DNA of 64,000 nt, from contig QHVI01000042.1 of the NCBI GenBank assembly GCA_003223515.1, positions 20,342-84,341 of the forward strand, given 5' to 3'. How positions within the stretch are numbered: the stretch's first letter is position 1; every line of letters starts with the position of its first letter. Positions 1 through 8,612 of the stretch are shown in pieces. This DNA comes from Candidatus Angelobacter sp. Gp1-AA117 (GTDB lineage: Bacteria; Acidobacteriota; Terriglobia; Terriglobales; Acidobacteriaceae). The notes under the pieces were generated by a model, which was not told the DNA's origin, searched no databases, and saw only the letters and a list, made by a program, of their open reading frames with translations. The position numbers and the translations under genes were made by a program.

Positions 1-54
1 CAGCTTCATTGCTCCTGCTCCGCATCCGCTCTCCTGTATTCGTTTCACATCCAA

Positions 55-471
55 TCACTTCTTATGTCCCTTCTTTCTAAAGAGCCACCGGATAGGGCTT
101 CTGATAAAGTTCGGGAGCATCATCCAGACAAGGAACAAAAGACCTAAGAGAAAACCAATGCACATCAGCGGCAAAAGACCGTTTGGGTCAATAAAGAGCT
201 TGTAGACAAAGAAACCGACAAAACCGACGAGGGAGAAAATCAAAATGATTCCAACCAAATGCGACAAAAGGAAAATCAGGGGTTTCAACAAAAATGGAAT
301 TTTTCTTTGCGGGGTGCTCAGTTCCTTGCTGCCGCACTGTGAGCAGACGTTTGCAGAACGCGGACTTATATGCCCGCGGGAGCAAAGCCTGACGTTATAG
401 GTCTTGCCGCAGTAGTGGCAGTAGGATGGAATTCCTGTTGTCACTCTTCCGCAGCTAAAACAAAGCTTCAT
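55..471 (-). CDS. Zinc-ribbon membrane protein, last gene of the leftward mobile module
   Basis: A 138-residue protein of unknown function. The N-terminal half has CxxC pairs (CFSC near residue 4, CHYC near 18, CSQC near 44), which suggests one or two small zinc ribbons. Two hydrophobic segments follow at about residues 61-88 and 96-120, and the tail is basic (FRKKGHKK). It is therefore probably an inner-membrane protein with a cytoplasmic metal-binding head. Its ATG overlaps the stop of the upstream winged-helix gene by 4 bp, so translation is probably coupled. It is the last gene of the run that starts near 5.8 kb. A role with the neighbouring DNA-transfer-type ATPase is possible but only inferred from position. 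Confidence 0.7.
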   Translation of the reverse strand: MKLCFSCGRVTTGIPSYCHYCGKTYNVRLCSRGHISPRSANVCSQCGSKELSTPQRKIPFLLKPLIFLLSHLVGIILIFSLVGFVGFFVYKLFIDPNGLLPLMCIGFLLGLLFLVWMMLPNFIRSPIRWLFRKKGHKK

Positions 472-1256
472 AAACTCCTTTCTAAAAGTGAGAGCTTCTG
501 ACCGCCCTCTGGACGAAACCAGATGGCAGACCAGAAGCCTTCACGCTTAATTTGCTCTAAAGTCGTAAACCAGAAAATCTTTTGCGTTTGCTTCAGAACC
601 GTTTTACGGATTGACTCAGCACGGCGGTCTGAAGAAGCAATAACCAGCACCCGGAACTGTTCCTGCTGGAAAAGCTTCCGAAATGTCCCTGCGAGGGCAA
701 GCTCCAAATACAATGTGGTTTTCTTAGTCCAGACCTTGAGTGTTTCTGTGCCGCAATCGACCTCAATAAATGCAGCACGGACTCCGAGCGGAGTTTCAAT
801 TTCAAAATATCCATCGGGAACAAGCGGGATTGATTTTGTTAATGGTTCTGCAAATGACCGAAAGCGAAGCACCTTGAATTCCGAGATGGGAGTAAGACGG
901 CAGGCAATGTGAATGTCATTGACTGCAAGCTGATGATTAACAAACGGGTCTCCTACAAGAAGCGTTTCTTTGGGGCGGATCACTGGCCGGTTTAGAACTT
1001 CTGCAACCTGGGCGCCCTTAGGTGAAAGTGTGTAAAGCGCTTTTGAGCCGCCCTTGTAGGTTCCAAGAAAATACCTGCGAAGAAAGCCGTTAACGGTCAG
1101 CTTTAGAAGCCTTGCATTGGCGCGAGTCTGGGAAGTAAAGCCGGCAAATTTCATGGCCTGCTCCCGGTCAACCAGCCGCGCGTCTCGCCCGAGAATCCTG
1201 AAGAATTCAAGATCGCGTTTCTGCAAGATCATCCGCTTTGGGTTATTCCCACTCAT
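468..1256 (-). CDS. Replication-relaxation family winged-helix protein
   Basis: 262 residues. The N-terminal third reads as a winged helix-turn-helix: a D-x-x-FF-x-I-L-x-R-D-x-L helix, then REQAMKFAGF, then an RLLKL recognition-like segment and a G-F-L-R-R wing. The block FVNHQLAVNDIHIACR is typical of the replication-relaxation family (PF13814-like), found next to plasmid and ICE replication or transfer genes. The rest is an alpha/beta region of the same family type. The gene overlaps the upstream ATPase gene by 14 bp and the downstream membrane gene by 4 bp. Expected role: DNA binding in replication or transfer of the element. The family call rests on remembered motif patterns, not a search. 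Confidence 0.7.
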   Translation of the reverse strand: MSGNNPKRMILQKRDLEFFRILGRDARLVDREQAMKFAGFTSQTRANARLLKLTVNGFLRRYFLGTYKGGSKALYTLSPKGAQVAEVLNRPVIRPKETLLVGDPFVNHQLAVNDIHIACRLTPISEFKVLRFRSFAEPLTKSIPLVPDGYFEIETPLGVRAAFIEVDCGTETLKVWTKKTTLYLELALAGTFRKLFQQEQFRVLVIASSDRRAESIRKTVLKQTQKIFWFTTLEQIKREGFWSAIWFRPEGGQKLSLLERSL

Positions 1257-2673
1257 CCAATTCCTCCTTTGCTGCGTTGCTCACCTCTGGAACCCTGCTT
1301 TGAATTTCTGCTTCGATTTCCGTGCGAGTCCTGGCCCACAGCTTTTGCGACCGCTCATAGAGATTTCTGAAGTCGGTTTTGAGGGGTTCCACCTTGGGCG
1401 CAAGAACCTGTTTCCAAGAGTCGCTTCCGGTTTTCAGCACAAAATTTCTGAGCGGCAGATTTCTGAGCAGTTCTGAGAGGCTCTTTCCGCCATCAAGCGC
1501 CTGGGCCATCTTGTCGGCGTCACCACTTGAAAGCTGGAAACAAACGTGAGTGCCGATTGCAAGCACAGCAGAACGCAATTGCGGCGGGTATTGATCGAGA
1601 TACTGGTTTGCGGCAACAATCCCTATGCCGAACTTGCGAAGTTCTGAAAACATCACTTCGAGTGAAGATTCGCTTGAAACCAGATTCTGGATTTCGTCGG
1701 CGTAGATGGTGAACAGATCGCGCTTGCTTCTGGCGAAGGCCGAGTTCTTGAGTTTTGCAAGCAGCACGCTTGCAATGAGTGCGGTCTGCTCACCGAGACG
1801 ATTCTTGGGAAGAGCCAGAATGATGAAGCAGCCAGCATCAATCGCTTCAATCAAGGAAAAGGTTGATTCCTTCTGTCCCAGGATGTGCCGAAAGTGCGGG
1901 TCTGCGGTAAATGCAGAAGTTTTGTTCAAGACCGGATTAGTCATGCTCCGCCGCATGGCATCCGAGGCCTCCCCAAAGCGATTTTCAAAGTACGAGCGGA
2001 CTTCTGCGTTGCTCACTCTTCCCATGAGCGAGAGCCGGAAGGCGCTGTTGGTGAGAAACGGGGCAAGCTCAACAAGGGTTAAGGAATTGTCCGAAAGGAC
2101 GTGCAAAGAATTTCTGAGCAGTTCTTCTGTCTGCGGCCCAAAGTTTTCAAGGTGCGCGTGGTTTCTTATTACGCTTGAGATTTCTGCAATCTGGATGAAT
2201 GCTGAAAGGCCTGAACGAATTTCGAGCGGGTTCAACCCTAGGCAGTACTGTGGGTCAGAGGGGTCAATGATGATTGTTCTGTCGCTTAGGTCACGACCTG
2301 TGCGCTTTTCCTGCTCGGCAATGGCGGACAAAATGCGCTTGTGGTCGTCGTGGAACTTGATGGCAAGAAATCCTCGGCCTGCCTTGATGTCCTGCTCAAT
2401 CAGGCAGTCAATCAGGCTTGATTTGCCTGTGCCGTTCCGCCCAAGCATCAGCGTGTGCCGCGCCCTTTGCTTTTGGCTCAGGTAAACCTTGTACTTAGTC
2501 GGGAGGTCATCGCGAATGAGGAATCCCAGGAGCAGCCCCGCTGAAAGCGCCTTGGGCTTTTTCGTAAAAGCCCAGTTCCAGAGTTTTGAAAAGATTTTTT
2601 CCAAAAATCCACTCATGGCGTTGAATGCTTGAATTGTTAGGCTCTGTTTGCTTTGACTTTGCAAGGTGTTCAT
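1243..2673 (-). CDS. VirD4/TraG-like DNA-transfer ATPase
   Basis: Membrane-proximal P-loop ATPase of the type IV coupling protein/TraD class, about 476 residues from the ATG at 2673. A longer frame starts at a TTG at 2694 but has no better ribosome site. Walker A is LGRNGTGKSS near residue 78 and Walker B is IYADEIQNL near residue 325. IIIDPSDPQ and the late AANQYLDQYP segment match the VirD4/TraM-recognition layout. A moderately hydrophobic stretch near the N-terminus (WNWAF and AGLLLGFLI) may anchor it weakly; the canonical two-helix anchor is not obvious. With the replication-relaxation protein downstream it marks this region as an integrative or mobilizable element. No relaxase or mating-pore gene is visible in the window, so self-transfer is unlikely from what is here. 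Confidence 0.8.
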   Translation of the reverse strand: MNTLQSQSKQSLTIQAFNAMSGFLEKIFSKLWNWAFTKKPKALSAGLLLGFLIRDDLPTKYKVYLSQKQRARHTLMLGRNGTGKSSLIDCLIEQDIKAGRGFLAIKFHDDHKRILSAIAEQEKRTGRDLSDRTIIIDPSDPQYCLGLNPLEIRSGLSAFIQIAEISSVIRNHAHLENFGPQTEELLRNSLHVLSDNSLTLVELAPFLTNSAFRLSLMGRVSNAEVRSYFENRFGEASDAMRRSMTNPVLNKTSAFTADPHFRHILGQKESTFSLIEAIDAGCFIILALPKNRLGEQTALIASVLLAKLKNSAFARSKRDLFTIYADEIQNLVSSESSLEVMFSELRKFGIGIVAANQYLDQYPPQLRSAVLAIGTHVCFQLSSGDADKMAQALDGGKSLSELLRNLPLRNFVLKTGSDSWKQVLAPKVEPLKTDFRNLYERSQKLWARTRTEIEAEIQSRVPEVSNAAKEELDEWE

Positions 2674-2774
2674 CCCTGTTGATTTCTTTCTCAAGCAGGA
2701 TGAAACAAAGGTGGGGTGGATATGTAGAGTGACCCTATGCGTTTTTTGTCACACCGGGGAAATGAGAGGAAAAA

Positions 2775-3908
2775 TCAGAGGTTACGGAGAGCATTAGCGC
2801 GCAGGACTTGCTTGATCCAGCGGCTCTTTTGGGTAGGCGTAAGCTTGAGGTCGGGTGTAATTGAAAGAAGTCTTGAAACCGTGGCTTGCCTGCCGAACGG
2901 ATCTATGAGGGAAGCATTGGAAAGCAGGAGCTTGAGAGCGCCCTGCTCAACCTTGGAGTCATTGGTCAGAAAGCCTGCGGCAGTGGTGTAATTGACATTG
3001 ATCGCATATTCCAAACTGTGTTTGCCGAAGGTCTGTTTGACTTTTGAAAGCAGTTCCTGCGCTCCGTCCCAATTCGGCGTTTTTCCAAGCAGGTTAAGAA
3101 AGCGGCTGCCGATCATCTGGACATGGTTTTCATCTCGCGCCTCGGCCTTATCGCTTGCTCTCTGCATCGCCTCAAGAAAACACTTTTTGGCATCGTCTTC
3201 AAATCCGAGATGGAAATATGCGGAGCCGCGCTGCCGGAAGTGTTCTGAGCCTCTTGGATTCTTTGCCGCTTCTGCTGCTTGTTCTGCAAGCCAGAGGATA
3301 GCCAAAGCATAGGATTCGCTTCTGTCCTGGCCTTCGGCTGAAAGATGCGCCGCCATTGAGACAATCAGAGCGGTTTCAACGTAGCGGTTTAGATCAAGGC
3401 TGTCCCAGGAATCTTTGTAAGCCTTTCTTGAAAGCCACATCGAGAACTGGCCATGATTGAGTGCGCTTTTGACCTTTCCTTGCTGGACTTCAAACCATGC
3501 GATGAGATGGTGAATTCGCGCCCTGAGCCTCACCCTCTTTGGATTGGTCGGGGCACTGACCAGATCTAGCAAGCCCTTAAGCACCCTCGCGCCTTCTTCA
3601 AACTGATACGTGCTTGCATACTCATTGAAAATCTCTTCAACTTGCCATTCAAGTGCTTCAAAGGTTTTGCGCTTTTTGCCATAAAGCAGGAATTCTTTGA
3701 GTTGCGCCTGCCTGATTGGTGGCGCAGGCACTTCAAGTGGTATTGGGTTGGGATGTTGTGCCCTCTCGCTGATCTTGCGAATATTGACGGCGCTTTCGTT
3801 TAGCAGGTCTGATATTCGTTTCGCAGAAACACCGAAACTTCTAAGCAGCTCGATCTCCGGCCCCATGTTCCGGGCTGCTGTCGCCGCCTGCTGCTTCTTT
3901 CTCACCAT
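2775..3908 (-). CDS. TPR-like protein with N-terminal helix-turn-helix
   Basis: 377 residues, not assigned to a named family. Residues 18-50 (LLRSFGVSAKRISDLLNES) resemble a helix-turn-helix. The rest is alpha-helical with alternating A/L/Y positions (FEEGARVLKGLLDL, YFHLGFEDDAKKCFLEAM), the look of tetratricopeptide-type repeats. Its first 68 bp overlap the 3' end of the methyltransferase gene in another frame. An internal ATG at 3866 would cut the overlap to 26 bp; neither start has a clear Shine-Dalgarno. About 100 bp separate it from the ATPase gene downstream. Likely a regulator or scaffold of the element. Confidence 0.6.
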   Translation of the reverse strand: MVRKKQQAATAARNMGPEIELLRSFGVSAKRISDLLNESAVNIRKISERAQHPNPIPLEVPAPPIRQAQLKEFLLYGKKRKTFEALEWQVEEIFNEYASTYQFEEGARVLKGLLDLVSAPTNPKRVRLRARIHHLIAWFEVQQGKVKSALNHGQFSMWLSRKAYKDSWDSLDLNRYVETALIVSMAAHLSAEGQDRSESYALAILWLAEQAAEAAKNPRGSEHFRQRGSAYFHLGFEDDAKKCFLEAMQRASDKAEARDENHVQMIGSRFLNLLGKTPNWDGAQELLSKVKQTFGKHSLEYAINVNYTTAAGFLTNDSKVEQGALKLLLSNASLIDPFGRQATVSRLLSITPDLKLTPTQKSRWIKQVLRANALRNL

Positions 3909-4794
3909 CGGTTTTAACGCTCTGAGTAATCTGATGTTCTGCGGCAGGTTCTGGATTTTTCAAATCTTGCAGCGCGGTGCTTGACGCTGCATCTGAAACT
4001 CCCGGCGTTCTCCCCTTGTCAACCGTGGCAATGGGCAGACTGTAATTGGAAATTAGGACTTCTTTGTAGAGCTTGCCTGCCTTGCGCTGTGAGCTGTAAG
4101 AAAAAGTCAGGCCGTGGATTTTGAAGTCTACAAATATCTCGCGGATTTCAGGGGTGTCATTAAGCGAAAGCAGGAACCGGCCTTTAAGCGCCTTGAGCAG
4201 GTTTGCAAGCTCAATGTAGTCGTCTTCTGTGAAATTGAATTTGTAATATGGGCGGTTAAAGTACGGCGGGTCAAGATAAAAGAACGTGGTCTCCCTGTCA
4301 TAGCGTTTGAGGATTTCCTGATATGGCAGGCATTCAAGCTGGACCTGAAGCAGCCGCTCATGGGCAAGGTGCAGCACCATTGGAATACGGTGCGGGTTGT
4401 AATTGGAACCGTCCTGGACGCTGACTGCAAAATTCTTTCTGGTGATCAATCCTCCGTAGCAATTTTTCTGAAGATAGAAGAAACGGGCTGCGCGCTGGAT
4501 GTCTGAAAGCGTCTTTGGGTCTTGGTTCTGGAATAGCTCAAACCATTTGCGGCTGGCAATACAGAACTGCAAATACCGGACAAGCTCCTGATGATGAAGC
4601 TGGCAGACCCGCAGGAAATTGAAAACTTCCTCATCAAGGTCATTCAGGATTTCAACCTGGGATGGTTCTTTGTGAAAGAAGACCTGAGCGCCGCCGCAGA
4701 AAGGCTCGATATAACAGGTATGCTCAGGAATGAGTGAAATTATTTTTTGGGCAATGCGGTTTTTGCCGCCTAAGTAGGCAAGTGGGCCGACCAT
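3841..4794 (-). CDS. D12-class DNA adenine N6-methyltransferase
   Basis: 317 residues. YLGGKNRIA at residues 7-15 is the SAM-binding F/Y-x-G-x-K type motif. YIEPFCGGAQVFF at 28-40 and the catalytic DPPY at 175-178 complete the D12/Dam-type order. SYSSQRKAGKLYKEVLISNY fits the C-terminal family signature. The product should methylate adenine N6 in a short DNA site. The last 60 residues are low-complexity and overlap the next gene. No restriction endonuclease lies beside it, so it is an orphan methyltransferase, of the sort mobile elements carry for protection or regulation. The gene sits between two unknown small genes and the TPR-like gene. Confidence 0.88.
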   Translation of the reverse strand: MVGPLAYLGGKNRIAQKIISLIPEHTCYIEPFCGGAQVFFHKEPSQVEILNDLDEEVFNFLRVCQLHHQELVRYLQFCIASRKWFELFQNQDPKTLSDIQRAARFFYLQKNCYGGLITRKNFAVSVQDGSNYNPHRIPMVLHLAHERLLQVQLECLPYQEILKRYDRETTFFYLDPPYFNRPYYKFNFTEDDYIELANLLKALKGRFLLSLNDTPEIREIFVDFKIHGLTFSYSSQRKAGKLYKEVLISNYSLPIATVDKGRTPGVSDAASSTALQDLKNPEPAAEHQITQSVKTDGEKEAAGGDSSPEHGAGDRAA

Positions 4795-4806
4795 TTGTTT
4801 GAAAAA

Positions 4807-5262
4807 TTAATTTTGAGAAAGCAGGCGTTCGGTCTGAATATACAGGCCGATCAGCGCCGCATCGAGCGCTGGCAGTTGTTCCTTTGCAACCTGCGGCCAA
4901 AGCGAACGGGCAATGCTCCTGAGTTCATGCTTTTGCGTCAGTGCCGGAGTTGCATAAGCCTCAAGCAGTTCCCTATCACTCACCTTCCAGACCGGAATCC
5001 CCTGCTCCCGCAGGCGGCTTTCGACAATGCCCGTCAAAACCTCTGCCCGTAGCTTGTTGTCGTCTTCATCGGTTGCCAGTGCCGCAAGTTCCGGGTGGAA
5101 ATTCTCAAGAATCCAGCCGACAAAGCGGTGGACTCCCTCGCTTGCTGATTTCGGGTTATTGGAAAGATGCTTAATGTCTATGTACTCCAGGCCGCGCCCG
5201 GAAAAAATAGCAGCAGTAGCTGACCTTCTGAAAATCTTGAAGGCCGCAAGTCTTGATTGCAT
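4807..5262 (-). CDS. Unknown protein of the mobile module, 151 residues
   Basis: I do not recognise this family with certainty. Near the N-terminus it has FSGRGLEYIDIKHLSN, then a mixed alpha/beta pattern with VSDRELLEAYA and a helical C-terminus ending QTERLLSQN. The ordering slightly recalls RNase H-fold resolvases, but no acidic catalytic tetrad can be assigned by eye. It lies 12 bp from both neighbours, upstream of the adenine methyltransferase, in the leftward run starting near 5.8 kb. No strong ribosome site precedes its ATG. Confidence 0.6.
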   Translation of the reverse strand: MQSRLAAFKIFRRSATAAIFSGRGLEYIDIKHLSNNPKSASEGVHRFVGWILENFHPELAALATDEDDNKLRAEVLTGIVESRLREQGIPVWKVSDRELLEAYATPALTQKHELRSIARSLWPQVAKEQLPALDAALIGLYIQTERLLSQN

Positions 5263-5274
5263 GAAAATTGTTTC

Positions 5275-5514
5275 TTAATTGATTTCTCTAAGCTGAAACA
5301 TGAAGGCCTCGCCTGTGAACTGCCCTTCTTTTGCGCAGCGGCGGTAAATGTCAATCAGGCGGTCTTCCGGGTGGTGCTCAAAGAGAACCGCGTAATGCCG
5401 GACTGACTGGAGATCATTTAGCCTTTTGGCGATTTGCAGGGCAAGGTATTCTCTGGGTTGTGCGGGACGGAAAGGGCCAAACGAGTCAGCCATTTTCTCA
5501 AGAATGTTGCTCAT
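5275..5514 (-). CDS. Small unknown protein downstream of XRE regulator
   Basis: 79 residues from the ATG at 5514 (MSNILEKMADSFGPF). A longer reading frame exists, but this ATG overlaps the stop of the upstream XRE gene as ATGA, a strong sign of coupled translation. The protein is mostly helical (EYLALQIAKRLNDLQSVRHYAVLFEHHPED). No domain is recognised. Its position, directly behind a regulator and ahead of methyltransferase and transfer-type genes, suggests an early gene of the element. Confidence 0.6.
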   Translation of the reverse strand: MSNILEKMADSFGPFRPAQPREYLALQIAKRLNDLQSVRHYAVLFEHHPEDRLIDIYRRCAKEGQFTGEAFMFQLREIN

Positions 5515-5792
5515 ACGTCTTTGGAGAATTTCTGTTTGAGCTTTGTCTCTTTGACCTGCTCGACCTCGCCTTGCCACTGCTTGTACTCCTTTGGAAACAT
5601 GTCGCGCCCGTCGGCATCAAAGACCATCTCCAATTTTGATTCCACTGGAAAGGAAGGCAGCACCTGTCCATGCTCGTACTTTGAAATCATAGTGCGGTCT
5701 TTCAAGCCGACAAGCGAGGCAATCTGCTTTTGCGAGAGATGGCGCAGCTTCCTAAAAAAGCTGAGGCGGTTTGGATATTGCTCTTGGAGCAT
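5511..5792 (-). CDS. XRE-family helix-turn-helix regulator
   Basis: 93 residues. LSFFRKLRHLSQKQIASLVGLKDRTMISKYEHG at residues 10-42 is a standard HTH_3 fold: helix, Q-x-x-x-A turn, recognition helix, then YE-G. A ribosome site (AAAGGA) lies about 10 bp before the ATG. It heads the leftward run 5792-55 and is divergent to the 6001 gene. The 208-bp spacer contains a palindrome at 5866-5882 that recurs elsewhere in the element and is a plausible operator. The basic C-terminal tail ends KLKQKFSKDV. Confidence 0.8.
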   Translation of the reverse strand: MLQEQYPNRLSFFRKLRHLSQKQIASLVGLKDRTMISKYEHGQVLPSFPVESKLEMVFDADGRDMFPKEYKQWQGEVEQVKETKLKQKFSKDV

Positions 5793-5865
5793 CCGTAATT
5801 GTCCTTTCTATGATTAGTGGTAATTGAAATTTATCAGGTGGTGGAATTAGGAAAAGACGTGAAAA

Positions 5866-5882
5866 CGTGAATACAATTCAAC
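5866..5882. promoter_or_regulatory. Palindromic repeat copy 1, putative operator in divergent spacer
   Basis: An imperfect palindrome, CGTGAATACAATTCAAC, preceded by GTGAAAA. It lies between the leftward XRE gene (start 5792) and the rightward gene at 6001. Similar 17-bp palindromes with the same flank occur at 8591-8607 and 8815-8831. The repeated use inside one element suggests a protein-binding site. Confidence 0.45.
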
Positions 5883-6000
5883 AAAGTGGGGATGAACTGT
5901 GGAGATTTCAGAGCTGGAAAACTGAGTATATTAGCAAAAATACGCGAAAAATCAAGGGCAGGGCCTCTGCTCTTGCACTGCTAATGTTTGGAGATGACTC

Positions 6001-6330
6001 ATGAATAAGACGGAGAATATTGAAGCCCGCGAAGCAACACATGGCGAGAAGATGATCGAGATCAAAATTCGGTTTTGGACAGACGAACTTTGTGAACGAG
6101 GCAAGGTGGTTCCGAAGCACGGTTTAACGGCTGGAGTCGTTCGCATCAAACCCAACAAGACGCATGGAATAGCGCCCGGTAAGGCTGTTCCATTTAACTC
6201 TTTGCTTGATCTTGGAGCTGCCATTGAAAAAGTTTTCAAGCAACATGGCATTGTGCTTCACATCGGAAGTGGTATGAAGACTTACCTTGCGCCCCACAGC
6301 AGCAGCTTCACGGGAAACAGCACGAAATAA
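6001..6330 (+). CDS. Small conserved-type unknown protein
   Basis: 109 residues, ATG start. The core reads EIKIRFWTDELCERGKVVPKH then GVVRIKPNKTHGI and PFNSLLDLGAAIEKVFKQHGIVLH. The beta-rich start with a D-L-x-x-A-I-E-K-V helix looks like a conserved accessory protein, but I cannot name it. It is the first rightward gene after the divergent spacer and is followed by another small gene and the serine recombinase. Confidence 0.65.
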   Translation: MNKTENIEAREATHGEKMIEIKIRFWTDELCERGKVVPKHGLTAGVVRIKPNKTHGIAPGKAVPFNSLLDLGAAIEKVFKQHGIVLHIGSGMKTYLAPHSSSFTGNSTK

Positions 6331-6404
6331 TCCCGAGGATGTTGAAGGTGATTCACCTTTTCACGTCTGTTTCCTTCTATGTTTTCTTGCTTTGATGTTG
6401 GAGC

Positions 6405-6611
6405 ATGGACATTCTTTCCGCACAAACCGAAGACCAGATCAAAGATGATCTGGTCTTGCTGCATCGTATTTATCCCGATCTTGATCGCAAGCAGCTTCTT
6501 GAGGCCAAAGAGAACTTGGACCGCTATTTTGACTTGGCAGTCCGCATTTTCCTGCGGCTGGAGCAGAACGAATCTCCGCAACTGCTTGACCCCACCGAAG
6601 AGAATTCCTAA
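6405..6611 (+). CDS. Small unknown protein upstream of serine recombinase
   Basis: 68 residues, acidic, predicted helical (TEDQIKDDLVLLHRIYPDLDRKQLLEAKENLDRYFDLAVRIFLRLEQ). GGAG lies just before the ATG, closer than usual. It ends about 50 bp before the recombinase start. Small helical proteins in this position are common in integrative elements and may assist excision, but nothing in the sequence proves that here. Confidence 0.55.
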   Translation: MDILSAQTEDQIKDDLVLLHRIYPDLDRKQLLEAKENLDRYFDLAVRIFLRLEQNESPQLLDPTEENS

Positions 6612-6663
6612 GATCCAGCTAAAGGTCGAATTCCTACCTAATCATTAAATTCACTTAACGCAT

Positions 6664-8184
6664 GTGAGCAAAATTTACTATGCCTATACCCGCGTTTCAG
6701 ACTCGCGGCAAGGTGAGGGCGTTTCCCTCACACAGCAGCTTGATGCGATTGAGCGGTATGCTTCCAGGCAGGGTCTAAAAATTGTTGAGCATTTTGAAGA
6801 GCAGAAAACAGCCGCCAAACGCGGACGGCCAGTTTTCTCTAAAATGCTGCGCCTGCTGAAGGCTGGAAAAGCCTCTGGCGTGCTGATGCACAAGATTGAT
6901 CGCTCTGCCAGAAACCTCAAAGATTGGGCCGAACTGGGCGAACTCATTGACAGTGGCACCGAGGTTCACTTTGTCAACGAATCGCTGGATTTGAGTTCTC
7001 GCGGCGGCAGGCTCTCTGCTGATATTCAAGCGGTGGTCGCAGCTGATTACATCCGTAATCTTCGGGAGGAAACAAAGAAAGGTTTCTATGGAAGGCTCAA
7101 GCAAGGCTTTTATCCAATGCCGGCTCCGCTCGGTTATCTCAATGCTGGCGCAGGAAAACCCAAGACTCCCGACCCGGAACGCGCACCGCTTATCAAGAAA
7201 GCCTTTGAACTTTATGCCACCGGCAGGTACAGCCAGATGGCCTTGGGAGAGGAGCTGTACCAATTCGGACTCAGAAAGAAGAACGGCAAGCGCCTTGACC
7301 AAAACACTCTTGGCCGGATTCTCCGCTCCCCTTTCTACATGGGCCTGATTCGCATCGAGAAAACCAACGAAACATATCTTGGGCTTCATCAGCCGCTAAT
7401 CTCAAAGAGACTCTTTGAGCAAGTCCAGAAAGTGCTTTCGGGCAATTTCACCGCATCAAGAGTCAGGCACGACTTTCCTTTCCGGCAGCTCTTTTGGTGC
7501 AAGCTCTGCGGCAGAACACTCATTCCCGAGACTCAAAAAGGCCATGTATATTACCGCTGTCAGAACAAGCAATGTCCAACCAAGTGCATTCGCCAGGAAC
7601 CGCTTGAAAAAGGAGTACTTGAAAAGCTTCTTGGAGTTGATCTCAGCCCCGAGCAGCATGAATACCTCAAGGGAAAGTTTGACGAGTTCCAGCAGAATCG
7701 GGGGCAGAAATGTCGGCAGGCAATTGAAGCGGCAGAAATACAGCTTTCCCAAGTCAAAGACAGGCTCAACCGTCTGACGGATGCCTATCTGGACAATGCT
7801 GTTGACAATGAAATATTTGAGGAACGCAAAACGGCGCTCCTGATGGAACGCCGTGGCATTGAAGACCGGATTCAAGATTTGAAGAACGGATCGCCTGATT
7901 TGCCAAAGAAACTTGATCGCTTGCTCGAACTGCTCAAGAGCCCATATTTGCAGTATATTTCTGGCTCTCCGGACGAAAGAAAAGAACTGATTCAAAACGT
8001 CTGCTCGAACCGGACTTTAGCTGAGAAAACCCTTGAGATTTCGTATGCTTTGCCGTTCGATCAGGTCGCTTTCTGCTTAAAAAATACATCTGGTGCCCCG
8101 TCTCGCCGTAACGCTCGAATGTGGGACAAGCTCGCGCTATTCCTATTCAACTTTGTGAAGAAAACAGAGGAAGGAAGAGAATAA
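6664..8184 (+). CDS. Large serine recombinase (integrase/excisionase type)
   Basis: 506 residues, GTG start. The catalytic resolvase domain begins YAYTRVSDSRQ with Arg10 and the nucleophile Ser12. The second conserved block is VLMHKIDRSARNLKDWAEL. The recombinase domain follows (APLGYLNA near residue 155, ILRSPFYMGLIR near 222). A zinc ribbon has CKLC near 280 and CQNKQC near 302. A long coiled coil lies at about 345-420. This is the domain order of large serine recombinases that integrate and excise ICEs and phages. The C-terminal tail (GAPSRRNARMWD, then 30 residues) recurs in altered form at 8613-8705, so the gene end may be a recombination junction. Confidence 0.9.
   Translation: MSKIYYAYTRVSDSRQGEGVSLTQQLDAIERYASRQGLKIVEHFEEQKTAAKRGRPVFSKMLRLLKAGKASGVLMHKIDRSARNLKDWAELGELIDSGTEVHFVNESLDLSSRGGRLSADIQAVVAADYIRNLREETKKGFYGRLKQGFYPMPAPLGYLNAGAGKPKTPDPERAPLIKKAFELYATGRYSQMALGEELYQFGLRKKNGKRLDQNTLGRILRSPFYMGLIRIEKTNETYLGLHQPLISKRLFEQVQKVLSGNFTASRVRHDFPFRQLFWCKLCGRTLIPETQKGHVYYRCQNKQCPTKCIRQEPLEKGVLEKLLGVDLSPEQHEYLKGKFDEFQQNRGQKCRQAIEAAEIQLSQVKDRLNRLTDAYLDNAVDNEIFEERKTALLMERRGIEDRIQDLKNGSPDLPKKLDRLLELLKSPYLQYISGSPDERKELIQNVCSNRTLAEKTLEISYALPFDQVAFCLKNTSGAPSRRNARMWDKLALFLFNFVKKTEEGRE
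8091..8143 (+). repeat. 53-bp direct repeat, copy 1 (inside recombinase 3' end)
   Basis: Begins TGGTGCCCCGTCTCGC and runs through codons for GAPSRRNARMWD. The second copy is at 8612-8664 in the same orientation. The two differ at a handful of positions, concentrated at the 3' end. The copies flank a small leftward gene (8224-8508). Confidence 0.75.
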
Positions 8185-8223
8185 ATTGATGGGCTGGACC
8201 TCCAGAAAGAAAATCCAGCACCA

Positions 8224-8508
8224 TTAATCTGATCGACGCATAGATCGACAGCCTACCATGACAAGATTATTTTGATCGCGATAGTGGTCTACCTTTCGCC
8301 TGGTTTCCATATAAGTATCGCCTGTAAATGTTGCTACGAGCTCCCCATCAGGCACCTCAGAAGGCCCAAGCGGATCCTCTGCATTGTCCCAAGCTTCGGT
8401 GTAAACTTCATAATCAAACATCCTGTGGGGACCGCGATAAAGCTTATATATGCCACAACGATCGCTGTCTATCATGGTCCGTCTCCACGTCTTTCTCCAT
8501 TCCTCCAT
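8224..8508 (-). CDS. Small unknown protein between recombinase-tail repeats
   Basis: 94 residues with a good ribosome site (GGAGAG, 6 bp before the ATG). The sequence has YRGPHRMFDYEVYTEAWDN and GELVATFTGDTYMETRRKVDHYRDQN. It is acidic, aromatic-rich, and resembles small accessory proteins of unknown function. It is transcribed against the recombinase and lies wholly between the two copies of the recombinase 3' tail, so it may have arrived as cargo between them. Confidence 0.6.
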   Translation of the reverse strand: MEEWRKTWRRTMIDSDRCGIYKLYRGPHRMFDYEVYTEAWDNAEDPLGPSEVPDGELVATFTGDTYMETRRKVDHYRDQNNLVMVGCRSMRRSD

Positions 8509-8590
8509 ACATCTCTCCTCTCAAATCACTTTAGAAATTCACCATCGTGATTTTGATGACGAATTTCTTTTGAAATTCAAGAGGTGAAAA

Positions 8591-8607
8591 GTTGAATAAA
8601 ATTCAAC
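8591..8607. promoter_or_regulatory. Palindromic repeat copy 2
   Basis: GTTGAATAAAATTCAAC is a perfect 7-bp-arm palindrome preceded by GTGAAAA. It sits immediately before the second copy of the recombinase tail. Other copies are at 5866-5882 and 8815-8831. Confidence 0.5.
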
Positions 8608-8612
8608 ATTTT

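Noticed and set aside
5952..6251. Minus-strand open frame opposite the 6001 gene
   Set aside because: Shadow of the plus-strand gene, with no start site or motif.
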